Assembly (NCBI GenBank): GCA_903813345.2
Contig: CAIIXF020000012.1
Coordinates: forward strand, 28,410,684-28,470,683
Length of the DNA: 60,000 nucleotides
Direction of reading: 5' to 3'
DNA from: Owenia fusiformis
Lineage: Eukaryota > Annelida > Polychaeta > Sabellida > Oweniidae
Under the pieces are notes generated by a model that worked only from the letters and a program-made list of their open reading frames with translations, searched no databases and was not told the DNA's origin. Shown piece after piece: positions 1 through 11,263 of this stretch (the stretch's first letter is position 1; each line of letters starts with the position of its first letter). A program made the position numbers and the translations under genes.

Positions 1-667
1 TATCTAATGTAACATTAATACATTTTTAGTATATAATTAACTAGATAAATGTATAAACTAAATAAATATAACATAAACCAATCATCATTGGTTATAATCA
101 TGCCGAAATTGACCGAAAAAACTAGTGATTGAATGTAGGTCAATATAGCTCTTCATAAGTAAGATGAGAAAAATGTAAACAAATGAAAGCAAAAAAGAAA
201 TCTCATAAAAATTAGCAATTTACATGAGTCTGACTACTTCTCTAGTGTCACATACATTCATGTATATACTACTTGTCAACCAAAAATGGAAAACACTTTC
301 TCACTGTGTTAACTGTAAGAAAACTGGTACAATGGCACTGGACTACAAAGAATCGAAAATTTGAAAAGTAAAAATTTGTTACAATATGTTGAAAGCAATA
401 CAAGTTATGGGGAAAATACGTCGAATTATACGAAATACAACGTCTTCTGCTAGCCAAAATGGCCTCAGCCGGGACGAATCTAAATTGCGAATGGTTTATG
501 TGGAACGAAACTGTAGCAATTTCTATCAATGCAATATCATTTATGGAATAAATAGTCTAAATAGTCGATCAAAGATCATTTATATAATTCAAATAACCAT
601 GCATAAAGAATTTGTTTTCAGTGAAGTCGAGAAGAATTGAGTCCATCTGAACCGACGCTCAATCACT
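1..667. other. AT-rich intergenic stretch, no gene seen
   Basis: AT-rich sequence with scattered stops in all frames. The open frames are under 90 codons and show no recognisable motif or coding-like composition. I see no splice-bounded exon and no transposon end here. Confidence 0.5.
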
Positions 668-1458
668 TTGTCACGCACGTTAGAATTTTATTGGTTCTAT
701 TCTATTTTCTGCATACAATAATTGACGAAATTTTCTGAACTGTGAAACTGAGATTAGTAAAAGCAATAAAAATCAGTGCTTGGCACTCCTGACAAGACTA
801 TTGACATAACCATTAACATAAAGACAAGATGTACATCTTTTATAACGTGCGTGATTGCTTGACACGAACACTTTTATCACATATAAATTAAGCTATGTTG
901 TCAAAAAACAGATTAATGACGAAAACAACCACAATATTTGCTGATTCCAGATGAATGTTCCCTTTCTTACATTAAGGTGTGTGTGAAAATCGTTTTATAT
1001 CAACGAGAAATTTAAGTAATTCGTTAATGCGAGAGTATGACACGATAAAGGACTACGTGCGTGGCGGATTAACGTGCGTAACGAAGTTTGACACCAATCT
1101 TCGAGCAACTTATAAAGACCATATTGCCGCTTCAGAGTTGAAACTTACCACTGGATCTATAACATCTCGTAAATGTGTAAATAAAATACAATTTCATTTA
1201 CACATGTGATCGCGTATTTTGTATGAAAATAGGCTTTCTAACGTGCGTGACGAGTTTGACACGAAAAACGATAATGCACGCAACTGAGCATAAAAATTAT
1301 TTTCCATATATAATTCGTATAGCATTGAACACAATGAGAGCTCGGTGTATCCTCCTTTCGAAAAAACACTTCATCTGACTTTTTGTAAAAATAATCAGCC
1401 TGGAGCTCATGAATAACGTGCGTGATGGTGTTTGACACCATGCATCACGCACGTTAGT
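668..1458. repeat. Cluster of AACGTGCGTGA-type repeats, probably a TIR-type element remnant
   Basis: The decamer AACGTGCGTG or its reverse complement recurs near 672 (inverted), 843, 1055 (partial), 1071, 1239, 1414 and 1444 (inverted). Several copies are followed by the same GTTTGACACxA extension. The outermost copies face each other, as expected for subterminal repeats of a non-autonomous DNA transposon of about 0.8 kb. No transposase is visible. Such clusters could also be binding sites, but the shared flanks favour a mobile element. Confidence 0.5.
1412..1458. repeat. Near-perfect palindrome of the AACGTGCGTGATG motif
   Basis: AACGTGCGTGATG is followed by the self-complementary-like core GTGTTTGACACC and then by CATCACGCACGTT. 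This makes a hairpin of about 44 bases at the right edge of the AACGTGCGTGA repeat cluster. Confidence 0.7.
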
Positions 1459-2571
1459 TCTAAATTGACATTGTCTTATTTTTCGAGTATGGTAGATTTA
1501 TTATCTGAAAACGAAATGATTCACATAGATAACCTCTGTAGACTTGTGGCAACACATTTTTCCGCCTCATTTCCAGAAAGAAAGATCCAGGGGATGTATC
1601 TCTGATGTACCCCCCAAAATTGCTTAAAAAACTGCAAAAACAGCTGGACACGAAGCCCAAAAAAGTGAATAACTTCAACAAATTTTAACATTTTCACCTG
1701 ATATTATCCTCAGTATCTTTTTGACCTCTACTGAGTTGAATAAAATAATCGTTTTTGGCTATACTTCTCAAAATGTTGAGATATCGAGCATGTACTATTT
1801 GAACTTTTGAGTGACGAACTTTTGAAAAAGACCCATATAGTCTTTGTCTTAATCTTTGTTTTTCTAACGGCGGAAGTGTACCAACATCACCTTGATTACA
1901 GAAGAGATCATATAACAGTCTAAAATTGCTTTTAATTCCCGGGTTTTAATTACATTTTATGAATAGAGTTTTTTGCCTCTTTTATCATTTTTAAACCGGT
2001 CTCTGTTTGCGTATTTAACAATTGTGATAAATTATTTCAGTTAGTGTTGAAATCAAAACGATTTTCTACACTATAGTCCCGTCCTCTTGCACTGACTAAA
2101 TATTAAATCAAGTCAGTCTGATTGCGAATTTACAAATCCTGTAAAAGTAGCTTCAAACCGCCTTTAATCAGAGAAAGCAATAAGTTAATTCATCTGATTG
2201 CAAAAATACGAATCAATCTGATTATCTGATATCCATGCTATTTGATTCGTGCATTATCTCGTGCCAGTCGGGAGAGGGTGAAATTATTTCATTTGAAAAC
2301 AGAAATAAATATTAGAACCCCTCTAGCATAATTATTCGGGAGAAATCCATACAAAATAAGGTACGCAACTGATGAGACCATATTTGACAATTTTTCAAAG
2401 GAAAAACCGTTTTCCCCGGGAATATAGGTGTAGCGGTTGCCAGAAGTCGCACAGCTTGGGAGTCGGGGTATCCTGATCCACACCTCAACGCCTGACGGGT
2501 CTGATATTTAGAGGGGGTGCAAAAATGATTAGGGGGCGGGGTAAACGTGAAGGTTGCCAAAATATCCATAG
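1459..2571. other. Intergenic, nothing recognised
   Basis: AT-rich sequence without splice-bounded open frames or identifiable transposon ends. It may contain old repeat fragments that cannot be recognised by eye. Confidence 0.45.
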
Positions 2572-2692
2572 GCGTAGCCAGGGGGGGGGGGGGTTGCGAT
2601 GGATGCGATCGCACCTCCCCCATAACAATAAAAAAAATAAAACCCTGAGAAAGAAGAAGACCCTGACTGAAAGCTGGCTACGCCCCTGATAT
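2572..2692. mobile_element. Short hAT-like MITE (GGCGTAGCCAG ends)
   Basis: GGCGTAGCCAG at about 2572 is matched by CTGGCTACGCC ending at about 2687, giving an element near 120 bp with a G homopolymer inside. On the minus strand it opens with CAGGGGCGTAGCCAGC, the style of terminus common in hAT-superfamily MITEs of marine animals. It has no coding capacity and the target-site duplication is not clear. Confidence 0.55.
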
Positions 2693-2831
2693 CTGTTTTT
2701 GGTCATCAATAAAAGTATATTTATATGGTGAGGATTTATGGGTTTTGATAACAATAGGATTAATCCAAATTCATGTTGTATCATGTTTCAAATGAAGAAT
2801 TAAGAACTGAATCGGGGTTGGCTTAGTTTGA

Positions 2832-2876
2832 GCAGAGACATATAAAATATATATATATATGTTTTTATGTCTCTGG
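2832..2876. repeat. Hairpin with AT-dinucleotide loop
   Basis: CAGAGACATA and TATGTCTCTG-like arms flank a TA microsatellite. This is a local palindrome with no clear function. Confidence 0.55.
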
Positions 2877-5800
2877 TTTGAGTCAGGGAACAAAATGTAG
2901 CGGATTAATTATTAATATTTGTTTTGATAAATGAGTATTATAGGTTAAAGGCAGTATCATGGGAACCAAGGAAACGTGTATCGGATTATTTTTTGTTTAC
3001 TTCGGAATTCAGTTGACCATATGTACATTAAAAAACAAGGATTAATAAATACAACTACTCAAAATCAAATTTTAGACATCTATTTTTGACTGGACACATT
3101 TTTGTTCTCGAATGCCAAACAGAACCTTCATTTTCTTTATTCATTTGGAACTTTGATTTGAATAATGTCAATCAAACGTCTGTTGATGCCCCGGGCTAAT
3201 GCCATTAATTGACAAAATGTTGCAGTAGGGGGGCATTATTGTCCTTATTACATCAGAGATATATAAAACGCGACCCGATCGGGAGGGGATTCGGATTGTA
3301 CATGGTATACACATTGCTATCTCTTTATGATGTTTTATTGCCAAATTAATATAAAAACAAGCTGGAGTAACATATTAAGTATTTATTTGGTATTTTGTTA
3401 TCACACATCAAAAGGCGCATTTGAAGTTAAGAAAATGCAAGGAGACTTGGCTAGATACTATGTACTTATATATTTATATGTTATGAATTTATTTTGTATT
3501 CAATTCGAATTCTGTTCACTTTGCACTCCTTGAACACCCTCCTCCCCCTTGGCTACGGGTATAAGTACCTTCGGCACAGGAGAGAATAATATTAGACTTC
3601 TGCAATGCAACTAATAAGAGAGACCTAAAATCAAAGTAATGTAACAAGTGGTTTACCCCGGGTCTACTTTGGTTATAAAAATAACTGTTCCTGTAAAAAT
3701 ATTGTACAGTAATCCGGGACAGTAATCCATCACAAAGTTCATTTATTCCACGAAAGCGTCAAAGGACAATGCCTCTAAACACTAAGATAAACAAATTAAC
3801 TTCCGCAGAAACATCCTGTAGAGGAAATAACAAATGGCTTTTCATAACGGATTAGAATAGCCAGTCTGTCTGATGTATAATATATTAGATACATTTTAAA
3901 TTAAATGAATTTTGACGGATTATGTGATTCCTGGGAAATGAAAAATAGTTTATTTTTCCTGGCTGTTTAATGAAAACATATTTAAAAAATCTCAATTCAT
4001 TAACATCTAACGGGCTTTGAAAATCCGGGATTGAAAACGAGGAATCAATGGTAATTAATCAGATCTTAGAATTTGTACACGTGTATGAGAGGTATGAAAG
4101 GCAGGCTGACCATGCGGTCGCCGTATGGTTGACATGCGGACAATGTAAGAATGCGAAGGGTAACTGTGTTCCCCTGGTATGGGCCGTATGATTGCTACAA
4201 ATGGACATGCATGGATAGATTGCACTCGACAGAGTTATGTTTATGTCGTCTTTTGAACAGTGGCTTTACCTCGATGCATCTGTTAATAAATGATATTATA
4301 AGCTTTATTGGATCGTAAATTCACCTTTTCAAATTCAAATCCCAAATAAATAAAGCACACAATTTAAGCGTGGCAAAAAGAGCAAAACTGAAAACCCGTT
4401 ACCCTATATGCCCGACATTAGGTTAATAAATTATTTCCATATGTTGAAATATTGCTATTTGATTGAGTTCAAGACAAAACTGTTTGGAATTGTTTCACTG
4501 ACACATAATGTAATATTTCTCGGATTTGATGCATACACATGTTTCACAATCAGAGACAAGGGTCTTATACGGGGTCTTACATTTTGCGAACCAATCAATA
4601 AGTAGTATTAGATTATCACAAAAGATAAATAACTTTTCCCTTTTAAAACTGCGGTTAGGTTACTTAGGTAGCATCTTGATTACAGTAAAGACAGGTCATC
4701 TAGGAATTAATTCTGCCTCTCATTCCTTAAACCGGCTTTGTTAAACAGTGCCAAAATATTTAAGTCAGAGCCAAAATTTTTATTTTTAAATCCCCTCACC
4801 TTGTCATTGTCTATACCTGCATCTAGTTTTTCCCACCTTTGGCAGGGAGCCAATATACACATAGATTACTTACTGGCCATGGACGGGGGGGGGGGCACAG
4901 AAACGAACATTCTGGGGTCATAAGGGATAATTGGGGAAGGGGGAGGGATGGTGGTGAATAGTGAAGTCCGGGAGTGAAGTTAAGGGGTACTAAAATCTTT
5001 CTTTTGATATTTAGTGCTTGAATGGAGACTCGTTTCCACTCCCCGCACTCTAGTAGAATTTAAATATTTGATCCAAAGGAGTTATGTTAAATCAAACTTG
5101 CATTCAGATTAATTAACACTTCCATTATTGTACCGCTTCACTATTGTCTAAGATAATTATAATGAATTCACGGGACACTATATTCTTCCTCTTAAACTTT
5201 GGTTGGATGGAGACTTGTTTCCCCACCCGTACACTTGTAAATTTGTAAATTTTAAATATTTGAGTTAGGGAGGTATTTGGAATCCAACGCTGATGATACA
5301 AGACTAGTTAGCCAAGACTAAATTATGAAGTTGTTTATTATTTAGACTATTGAGTTCATTAAATTATAATTCCATAGATATCACATTTAATCCTGCCAAC
5401 ACAATCATGGTATTAATTGGCATGATATGTAATCAGTTGTTTATGGTTTTACGCCCTTGCATTATTCTTTTTAATTATTAGACAAACCATAGCCAGGTTT
5501 ATCATTATAAAAACTTTTTTTTATAATATTACTGTTCGCTGAATATGTCCGGAATTTAGGATTTATGTGAAGATGTATGTTAAAATGTTGACGGGTTATT
5601 TTATGAACATATTTGTTTTACACATCGTTGCATCTATATTGCATTATTTTATTGTATTCTCATCAATCCTTCAATCTAGGCATTTTGTTCTCCTTCTAAC
5701 AATTAATTTTTAATTTCATAAAAGAGGGTTTAAAATTAAAAACTTTGACTAGGTAACAAAAGACAAAGCGGCAATTATATCGTCGCGCCAATTGAATACA

Positions 5801-6110
5801 GAAATACTTTGTTTTTGTTTACTTAATTTGTTTACTGTGGGTTCAAGAATAGTAGCGTATCTCCGGTTTTGATTGCACATGACTAAAAAGAATAATTTGT
5901 ATTATACGCCAGGCTAGATTAATTATGTACGCGTATAATATTATTATTTTCAGGAGAAATTAGAATATACTAGGATATATTTTTTTTCCGTATCATATAC
6001 CAAAATCTGCTCCTGTTATACGGCCGATATTATTCCTAGTTAAAACCGATTACAACATCTTATACGGCCATTTAATAGGCGTATAGAAACCTCGTATTTT
6101 GTCTATTCTA
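2877..6110. other. Intergenic, no gene recognised
   Basis: About 3.2 kb without a supported exon. Two diverged copies of a segment resembling ATGGAGACTyGTTTCC...AAATATTTGA lie near 5022-5080 and 5213-5270. A G homopolymer sits at 4884-4894. I searched this stretch by eye on the minus strand for the missing palm exons of the polymerase gene at 6.1-8.8 kb and saw none. Confidence 0.45.
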
Positions 6111-8813
6111 CCCAGTGCAGTGTACTTTAGTGCGGCATTCCATGCTAATCCAGGAGCAGTGTAGAAATGAGCAGGATCAAGGTCATAAAGATTCATTGAG
6201 AGAGTTCGGAAGTTTTCAAAGACATCAGCTAGTAGCAGAACATCTGTCATCAGATATAAATTGTGATATTCTTCAAATGTTTTCATATTGAAACGTTGCC
6301 AAACATTCTGCGCATGTTTATAGTCAGCATCAGTTAACATTTCATCTGTTAAATCATTGAAAAAATCATGTTGGGGTGGGAGTTCATGACACATGAATTT
6401 CTCTGACGTATCGAACCATGAATATGGGAAAACCCCCTTTCGCAAAAGAAGATCAATATCTTCTTGGGAGCATTCACTTGATAAATGTTGAAACTTTTCT
6501 GATCCTTCCTGAGCTAGATTTTGAGTCAGCTTTTCGAGAGATGTGCCAAGAAATTGATATGAATCAATAAAATCCATCGATCCCATTGAAAATGAAATAT
6601 ATTTCTCCATGTTTGTTGGTATAACCTTCAGCTTACCATGTTGGTACTGGCCTATACTCTTCATTATTAGGTGTGCATCATAGTTCTGTAAAAACAAAGA
6701 ATATTTTGTTCGTGTATATTCAATTAATATTCAAGTTTAACATACTAAATATGCGTAATCCCACAATGATTTAACATGTTAGCGATATTAATAGATATCA
6801 GTGATTTATGAGTATATCATACCTTTAGATTATGGAAGACAACTGGAATTTTCCCTCTGAACCGGAAATTGACGTTACATGTACTATGTGCAGCTCCTCT
6901 GAAGCGACCTGGAAACAATGATTTAGAATGAAAATGTTAGTTATCATCAAACTAAATGTATAAAACTATGAAATGGAGCATTTGTAATATAAAGTATCCC
7001 ACCTGTCACATGATCGTGGTCCCTCACTCTGTCATCGCCCATTGGTTTCTTACAGATGTGGCAGTTCACAGCATTGTTAAAAGAATTCAAATCCCCGGGT
7101 TGCATTCTGAGAGGCTTTTGTTCATGCCTGTACCATTGGTCGATCCTATCTTGCACTTTAACCATATGTTCAATAAAGGTGTCTGTCACATCTTCACCAC
7201 TATACACAACCGTTGGTTTTGTAAGGCCTTCAGTGGGTCCGACTACTTTGTAGGCAAACCCCGATGGGCTGTGTTTAGTCATCTTTTGAGTATTCGTATG
7301 ACTTGGGTTGGGTTGACAACCTTGGACTTTCTCAGTGGCGGCCTCAAAGTCAGCATATACAATCCATGGCGCCTTAAGTTGTTTCTCTACGTTGTTGTAA
7401 TAAAGCCATTTATCTTCTTCTGATGGCATTTCTATCTTCTGTGGTCCGTGTATTTGACAATAGTCAATGTGAGACTCCAGTAAAGAAGCTTTTGTGAATC
7501 CATGGAGACAGTAGGGACAAAAATGACGTTTTCTATTGCCAGGAGCTGTTTCATACAGTAATCTGTTTAAGTCCTTTATCCAACAATAGTGAGACCGTCT
7601 CTGGTTAGATAACAAAAGTAGATCCACGTGCTTGTCAAAACGGTTCGGAGTGATATGAATGGGGAATGTTGTCCCATCGTAACCAAACAGATTAATAGAG
7701 ATATTATTGTTTCTCTCAAATGTAGGGATGTCGCCGATTTTCACTGGATATTCTATTCCTGTCATGTCCAAACTTGATTGATATTGTTTATACTTTTGGA
7801 CGCGAGATGTATGCTCTTGTTTAGGGTGAAGCGCTGATAAAATAGCCCACAGGAAACACATCTTATCTCTATTCTGTACATTCACTATGGCACGTTTATT
7901 CCTTAATCGGACTGGTGTTGGAATATAGCTACTACCTCTCAGGGGTTTCCATTGTGCTATATGAAGATGCAGATGAATGACAAAGTCTAATATCCATGAA
8001 CTACCCTCCCTCTGGTAGGAAATGAAAGAATCATATATTTTCTTGACACTATCTTTCCAGGATTCGTCAAGGTCCCCCCCGTTTTAAGGCTATTTGACAA
8101 TGACCTCTGAAATGAGGCCATGCTAATTCAGTCTCTTCCATCTTTTGCTTTTTAAATTGAACCATAATGGAAGCATACCATTTTATGCCACCCTTCTTCT
8201 TCATTTGTTTTTGTAATATTGATTTAACTTTATCCTCTTTTTCCTTTAGAAAACGCAAAGGATCAAATCTAGAGAGTCCATTCGCATTGATCTTTTTAAC
8301 AAGTAGTGTTCCCTTCAATGCTTCATCGTCAAAGTCACACATTTCATCTTCTGACGTATTTGAATTTTCTGTCTCCATTGGCTCATCCTCGTTTGAGTTG
8401 ACGTTTTGAGTCGAATCACCGTATGATGTAGATGGCACTTGTATAATTGGTTCAGTATCTAAGTTACCTTTTGACGATGTATCCACTCCTGCTCCATACT
8501 GATTGACATCGTGTGTCTCCATATGATTTTTTAAGTTGTCTTTTCTGTTAAATTTCCTACTACATATTCCGCATTCATAATTGGACCTTTCGTGTATTTT
8601 CTTGTGACGTTTAAGGTCATGACTGTATGTAAATGATTTTTGACATGAATCACACTGATATGATGACTTTTGCTGAGCGTGTTCAGTCCTTCTATGTCTT
8701 GATAAATGTGTTAAATGGCGATATTCCTTGGCGCAATACTGACATTTGTAACTTGTATGTGCAGCAGGCATCTTGATCCTGTAACTGTAAAAGTTTAATT
8801 TACAATAACACAA
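6111..8813 (-). pseudogene. Spliced DNA polymerase B (protein-primed type) fragment with zinc fingers; Polinton/adintovirus-like, broken
   Basis: Read on the minus strand. Domain order: three C2H2 fingers (CQYC, CDSC, CGIC; about 8745-8525), an acidic linker, another CPYC...H...C finger (about 7520), exonuclease motif I YADFEA (about 7350), an endonuclease-VII-like CHIC...RDHDHVTG...H..CN motif, exonuclease motif II NYDAHLI, and motif III YLMTD. Two introns with GT-AG ends are inferred: 6909-7002 and 6686-6822. Reading frames and homology continue across both, and the first splits the endonuclease-VII motif. A possible further donor lies at 6110. The palm and thumb domains with the catalytic aspartates are absent. 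A one-base shift at a run of seven G (about 8077) ends the first frame. Proteins of this architecture occur in metazoan Polinton/Maverick and adintovirus-like elements and in genome-resident derivatives. Whether this copy is a decayed element or a host-captured exonuclease is open. No other Polinton gene is visible nearby. Confidence 0.8.
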
Positions 8814-9952
8814 GTACGATTGTAATGTATGTAAATACTTTATCTTGACATAATAATAGTATATTTTACTTTATTCGTTGATATTTCTATGTTTTATACT
8901 TTAAACATTGGATTTGCCCCCATACCTACCATTTATTCCAAAATGAATGATATTCCTTCTGTGTCTGTTGATTATGAATTTTGTTTCACCAATCTTCGTA
9001 TATAATATTTATATCCAAATATTATTGAAATATTATTCTCTCTATATTCTTAGATCCGGTATTGTCAAACTTCAACTGTAAAAGAACACTATTATTTTGT
9101 TCCGAGATATTTATAATGTAGGATCAGTCCAAATAGTTGGAAAGGTGAAACAGGTTAAACTCTTTCATTTTGGCCTGATACCTTAAAAATAAGTCATATA
9201 AATTTACAATACTGACCGTGTGTACTGGACGAGTCCACTTTCCTGAAGCGAGCAAATGAAATATGTCTTAAATATTAAATTGTGAATTAAGATTATTTTA
9301 ACGTGTCTAGGCAGAGTTTATAAGAGAATTTAAAAGATAACAGAGTATGCCCAGACAGGGCTGATCTCCTGGTCATAACATCCTGTTGCACATGTGCAGA
9401 GAAGCTTTATCTGATCAAACTAAAATCAATAAAGTACTTACCAGAGCAATAATCTGAAGGTTTGAAATGCATCCTATGTCTAATTCCTACTTGTAAATCA
9501 GAGTATATTAATATCAATGATATGTTTAATCAGTGATAATCATATACTTATATTCTGTCACGAATTCTAGTGAAATCATGACTTGACCCTCTGAGTTTTA
9601 TTCATTCTACCACATGTATCTGCTATAACTAAGCGTTACTCGAAATTTTCCGATTGGCATCGTTAGTAATTTAGCATTTAATGTTGTAACAGATAAGTTA
9701 ATCTGTCTTTATATATACTGGGACTGCTTAACGGCCGTTTCGAACTTGGTAATCGAAGTTGGGTTTATGAGTTTAATTATTCCTTTTTTACGACTTACAG
9801 CTGTCAAACTTCTCATCAAATTGCTAGGATTGTACCGTAAGTGCGGGCTGAAGCTAGATTATAAATTCATGATAAACCATCCATCAATGTTAATGAGACA
9901 TTTATTGCCCATTAACCCATGTTATTAAACCCATAGAGGCTAATAAGTACCG
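8814..9952. other. Intergenic, no gene seen
   Basis: AT-rich sequence upstream of the polymerase-like gene. No exon, transposon end or RNA gene could be supported. Confidence 0.45.
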
Positions 9953-10012
9953 GGTCACGTGGCTTATAAATTGACCAATCACAGCGAGGTCACGTGATTA
10001 AAATTGACCAAT
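9953..10012. promoter_or_regulatory. Duplicated E-box plus CCAAT unit
   Basis: GTCACGTG (9954, 9989) is followed in both copies by TTGACCAATCA and AGCG, giving CACGTG at 9956 and 9991 and CCAAT at 9975 and 10008. This is a direct repeat of about 35 bp pairing USF/MYC-type and NF-Y-type core sites. The site names come from general motif knowledge, and binding is inferred. No gene start is recognised next to it. Confidence 0.45.
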
Positions 10013-10111
10013 CAGAGCGCTTATATCTAACTTCCGATTTAAAACCTGCCCAGGCCGACTCAAAGATGCCTCACTTCCGCTATGATGTCACCCTCTTGCC
10101 CGGATAGATTC

Positions 10112-10220
10112 AAAATGGCTGACTTCCTGCCAGGAGATTCAAAATGGCTGACTTCCGGTTAAAATGGCTGACTTCCGGTCAAAATGGCTGACTTCCTGTC
10201 AAAATGGCTAACTTCCGGTT
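10112..10220. repeat. 20-bp tandem array of AAAATGGCTGACTTCCGGTC-type units
   Basis: Units start at 10112, 10141, 10161, 10181 and 10201. The last four are spaced by exactly 20 bases. Each carries AAAATGGC (YY1-like) and ACTTCCGG or ACTTCCTG (ETS-like). The array lies 100 bases beyond the duplicated E-box/CCAAT unit. It could be a promoter-derived minisatellite or part of an unrecognised promoter. Confidence 0.75.
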
Positions 10221-10599
10221 TTAGATGACCAGCCTAGTGACCAGCCTGGCCTCATGGGACCAATTTTCCTACTACTTTCAAGTATTAGGATAAGTCAGGG
10301 AATGGGTCAGGATGTCGATTAACATCTCCCGAGAGTCCAAAAATATGCATTTGTATCACAATTGATTAATGAAGAATATTGGCACTAAAGGCAATGTACA
10401 TACAGTATATCTTCATGCTAGCGAGAACTGAAAAGATTCAAGTGCAACTACTTTAATGGATAATTTGTACAAAAAAAGTTTGAAACGTATCCTCTTAAAC
10501 ATTTGGTTGACCCCAAATATCTCTGTTACATGAACACATTACCCATTTGTTTTTTCCTGCAGTGACAATTGCAGGAAATATGAGAAGATTTCACTATTA

Positions 10600-10870
10600 A
10601 AAGTATTTACAATGTCGAGCATGAGTTCATGTCTAATGGAGCGATCGGCTGGACATTCAAACAGTCTATGTTAAATTGTATCGCGGTAATTAAAATCACA
10701 TACTGTACACATATCTTTGCATTTGCCCTGTCTATTTAAATCAACATCAGAGCTAAAGCAGCCACTACGAGCCTTAAATCTTATCTTCTGGTAATCCTCC
10801 TTGACAAGTACACTAGGCCGAAGGTCACGATAGGTGGTCAAAAATGATTTCTCCTTTTTTTGCCTTCAAG
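10600..10870 (-). pseudogene. LINE 3'-end relic (zinc-knuckle C-terminus)
   Basis: Minus-strand translation gives a C-terminal segment with cysteine/histidine spacing CKDMCTVC...H...C, followed by a basic stretch. This is typical of the region after the reverse transcriptase in CR1/Jockey-like LINE ORF2. It contains an in-frame stop and is probably from a different LINE family than the relic just upstream at 11.26-12.9 kb. Confidence 0.55.
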
Positions 10871-11263
10871 AAGTTGTTCTGAAGCTCTTCCTTAGATATT
10901 GAGAGAAAGAATAAATACCAGTCTCTATCATTTCTAACATAACATCATCTAACCCATTCTTTGTGAAAATATACTGAATATTCTTCTTCTTATTTTTCTA
11001 TTAATCCTATAAAAAGTATGTACAAAAAATGCAGCATGACAAAAATCGAGACACCAAAGGGCATATATTGGTATTAATCAAGAGCTTAAAGAAAGTATTC
11101 AATGAAAATTTAACTATTTAATTGTGTCATCAAGTGTGGACCAAAGGGAAGGTCCATGGTATCTTACAGAGAATTTGTCAGACGTATCGATATGAACGTT
11201 TTCCCTTTGACGTGTATTTTGGCTATGTAGATATTTATTCTTTCCCAAAGGTTAACTTTGAAG

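Noticed and set aside
6956-7423. 155-codon plus-strand frame
   Set aside because: Shadow of the polymerase-like exon on the minus strand, whose exonuclease and zinc-binding motifs are clear.
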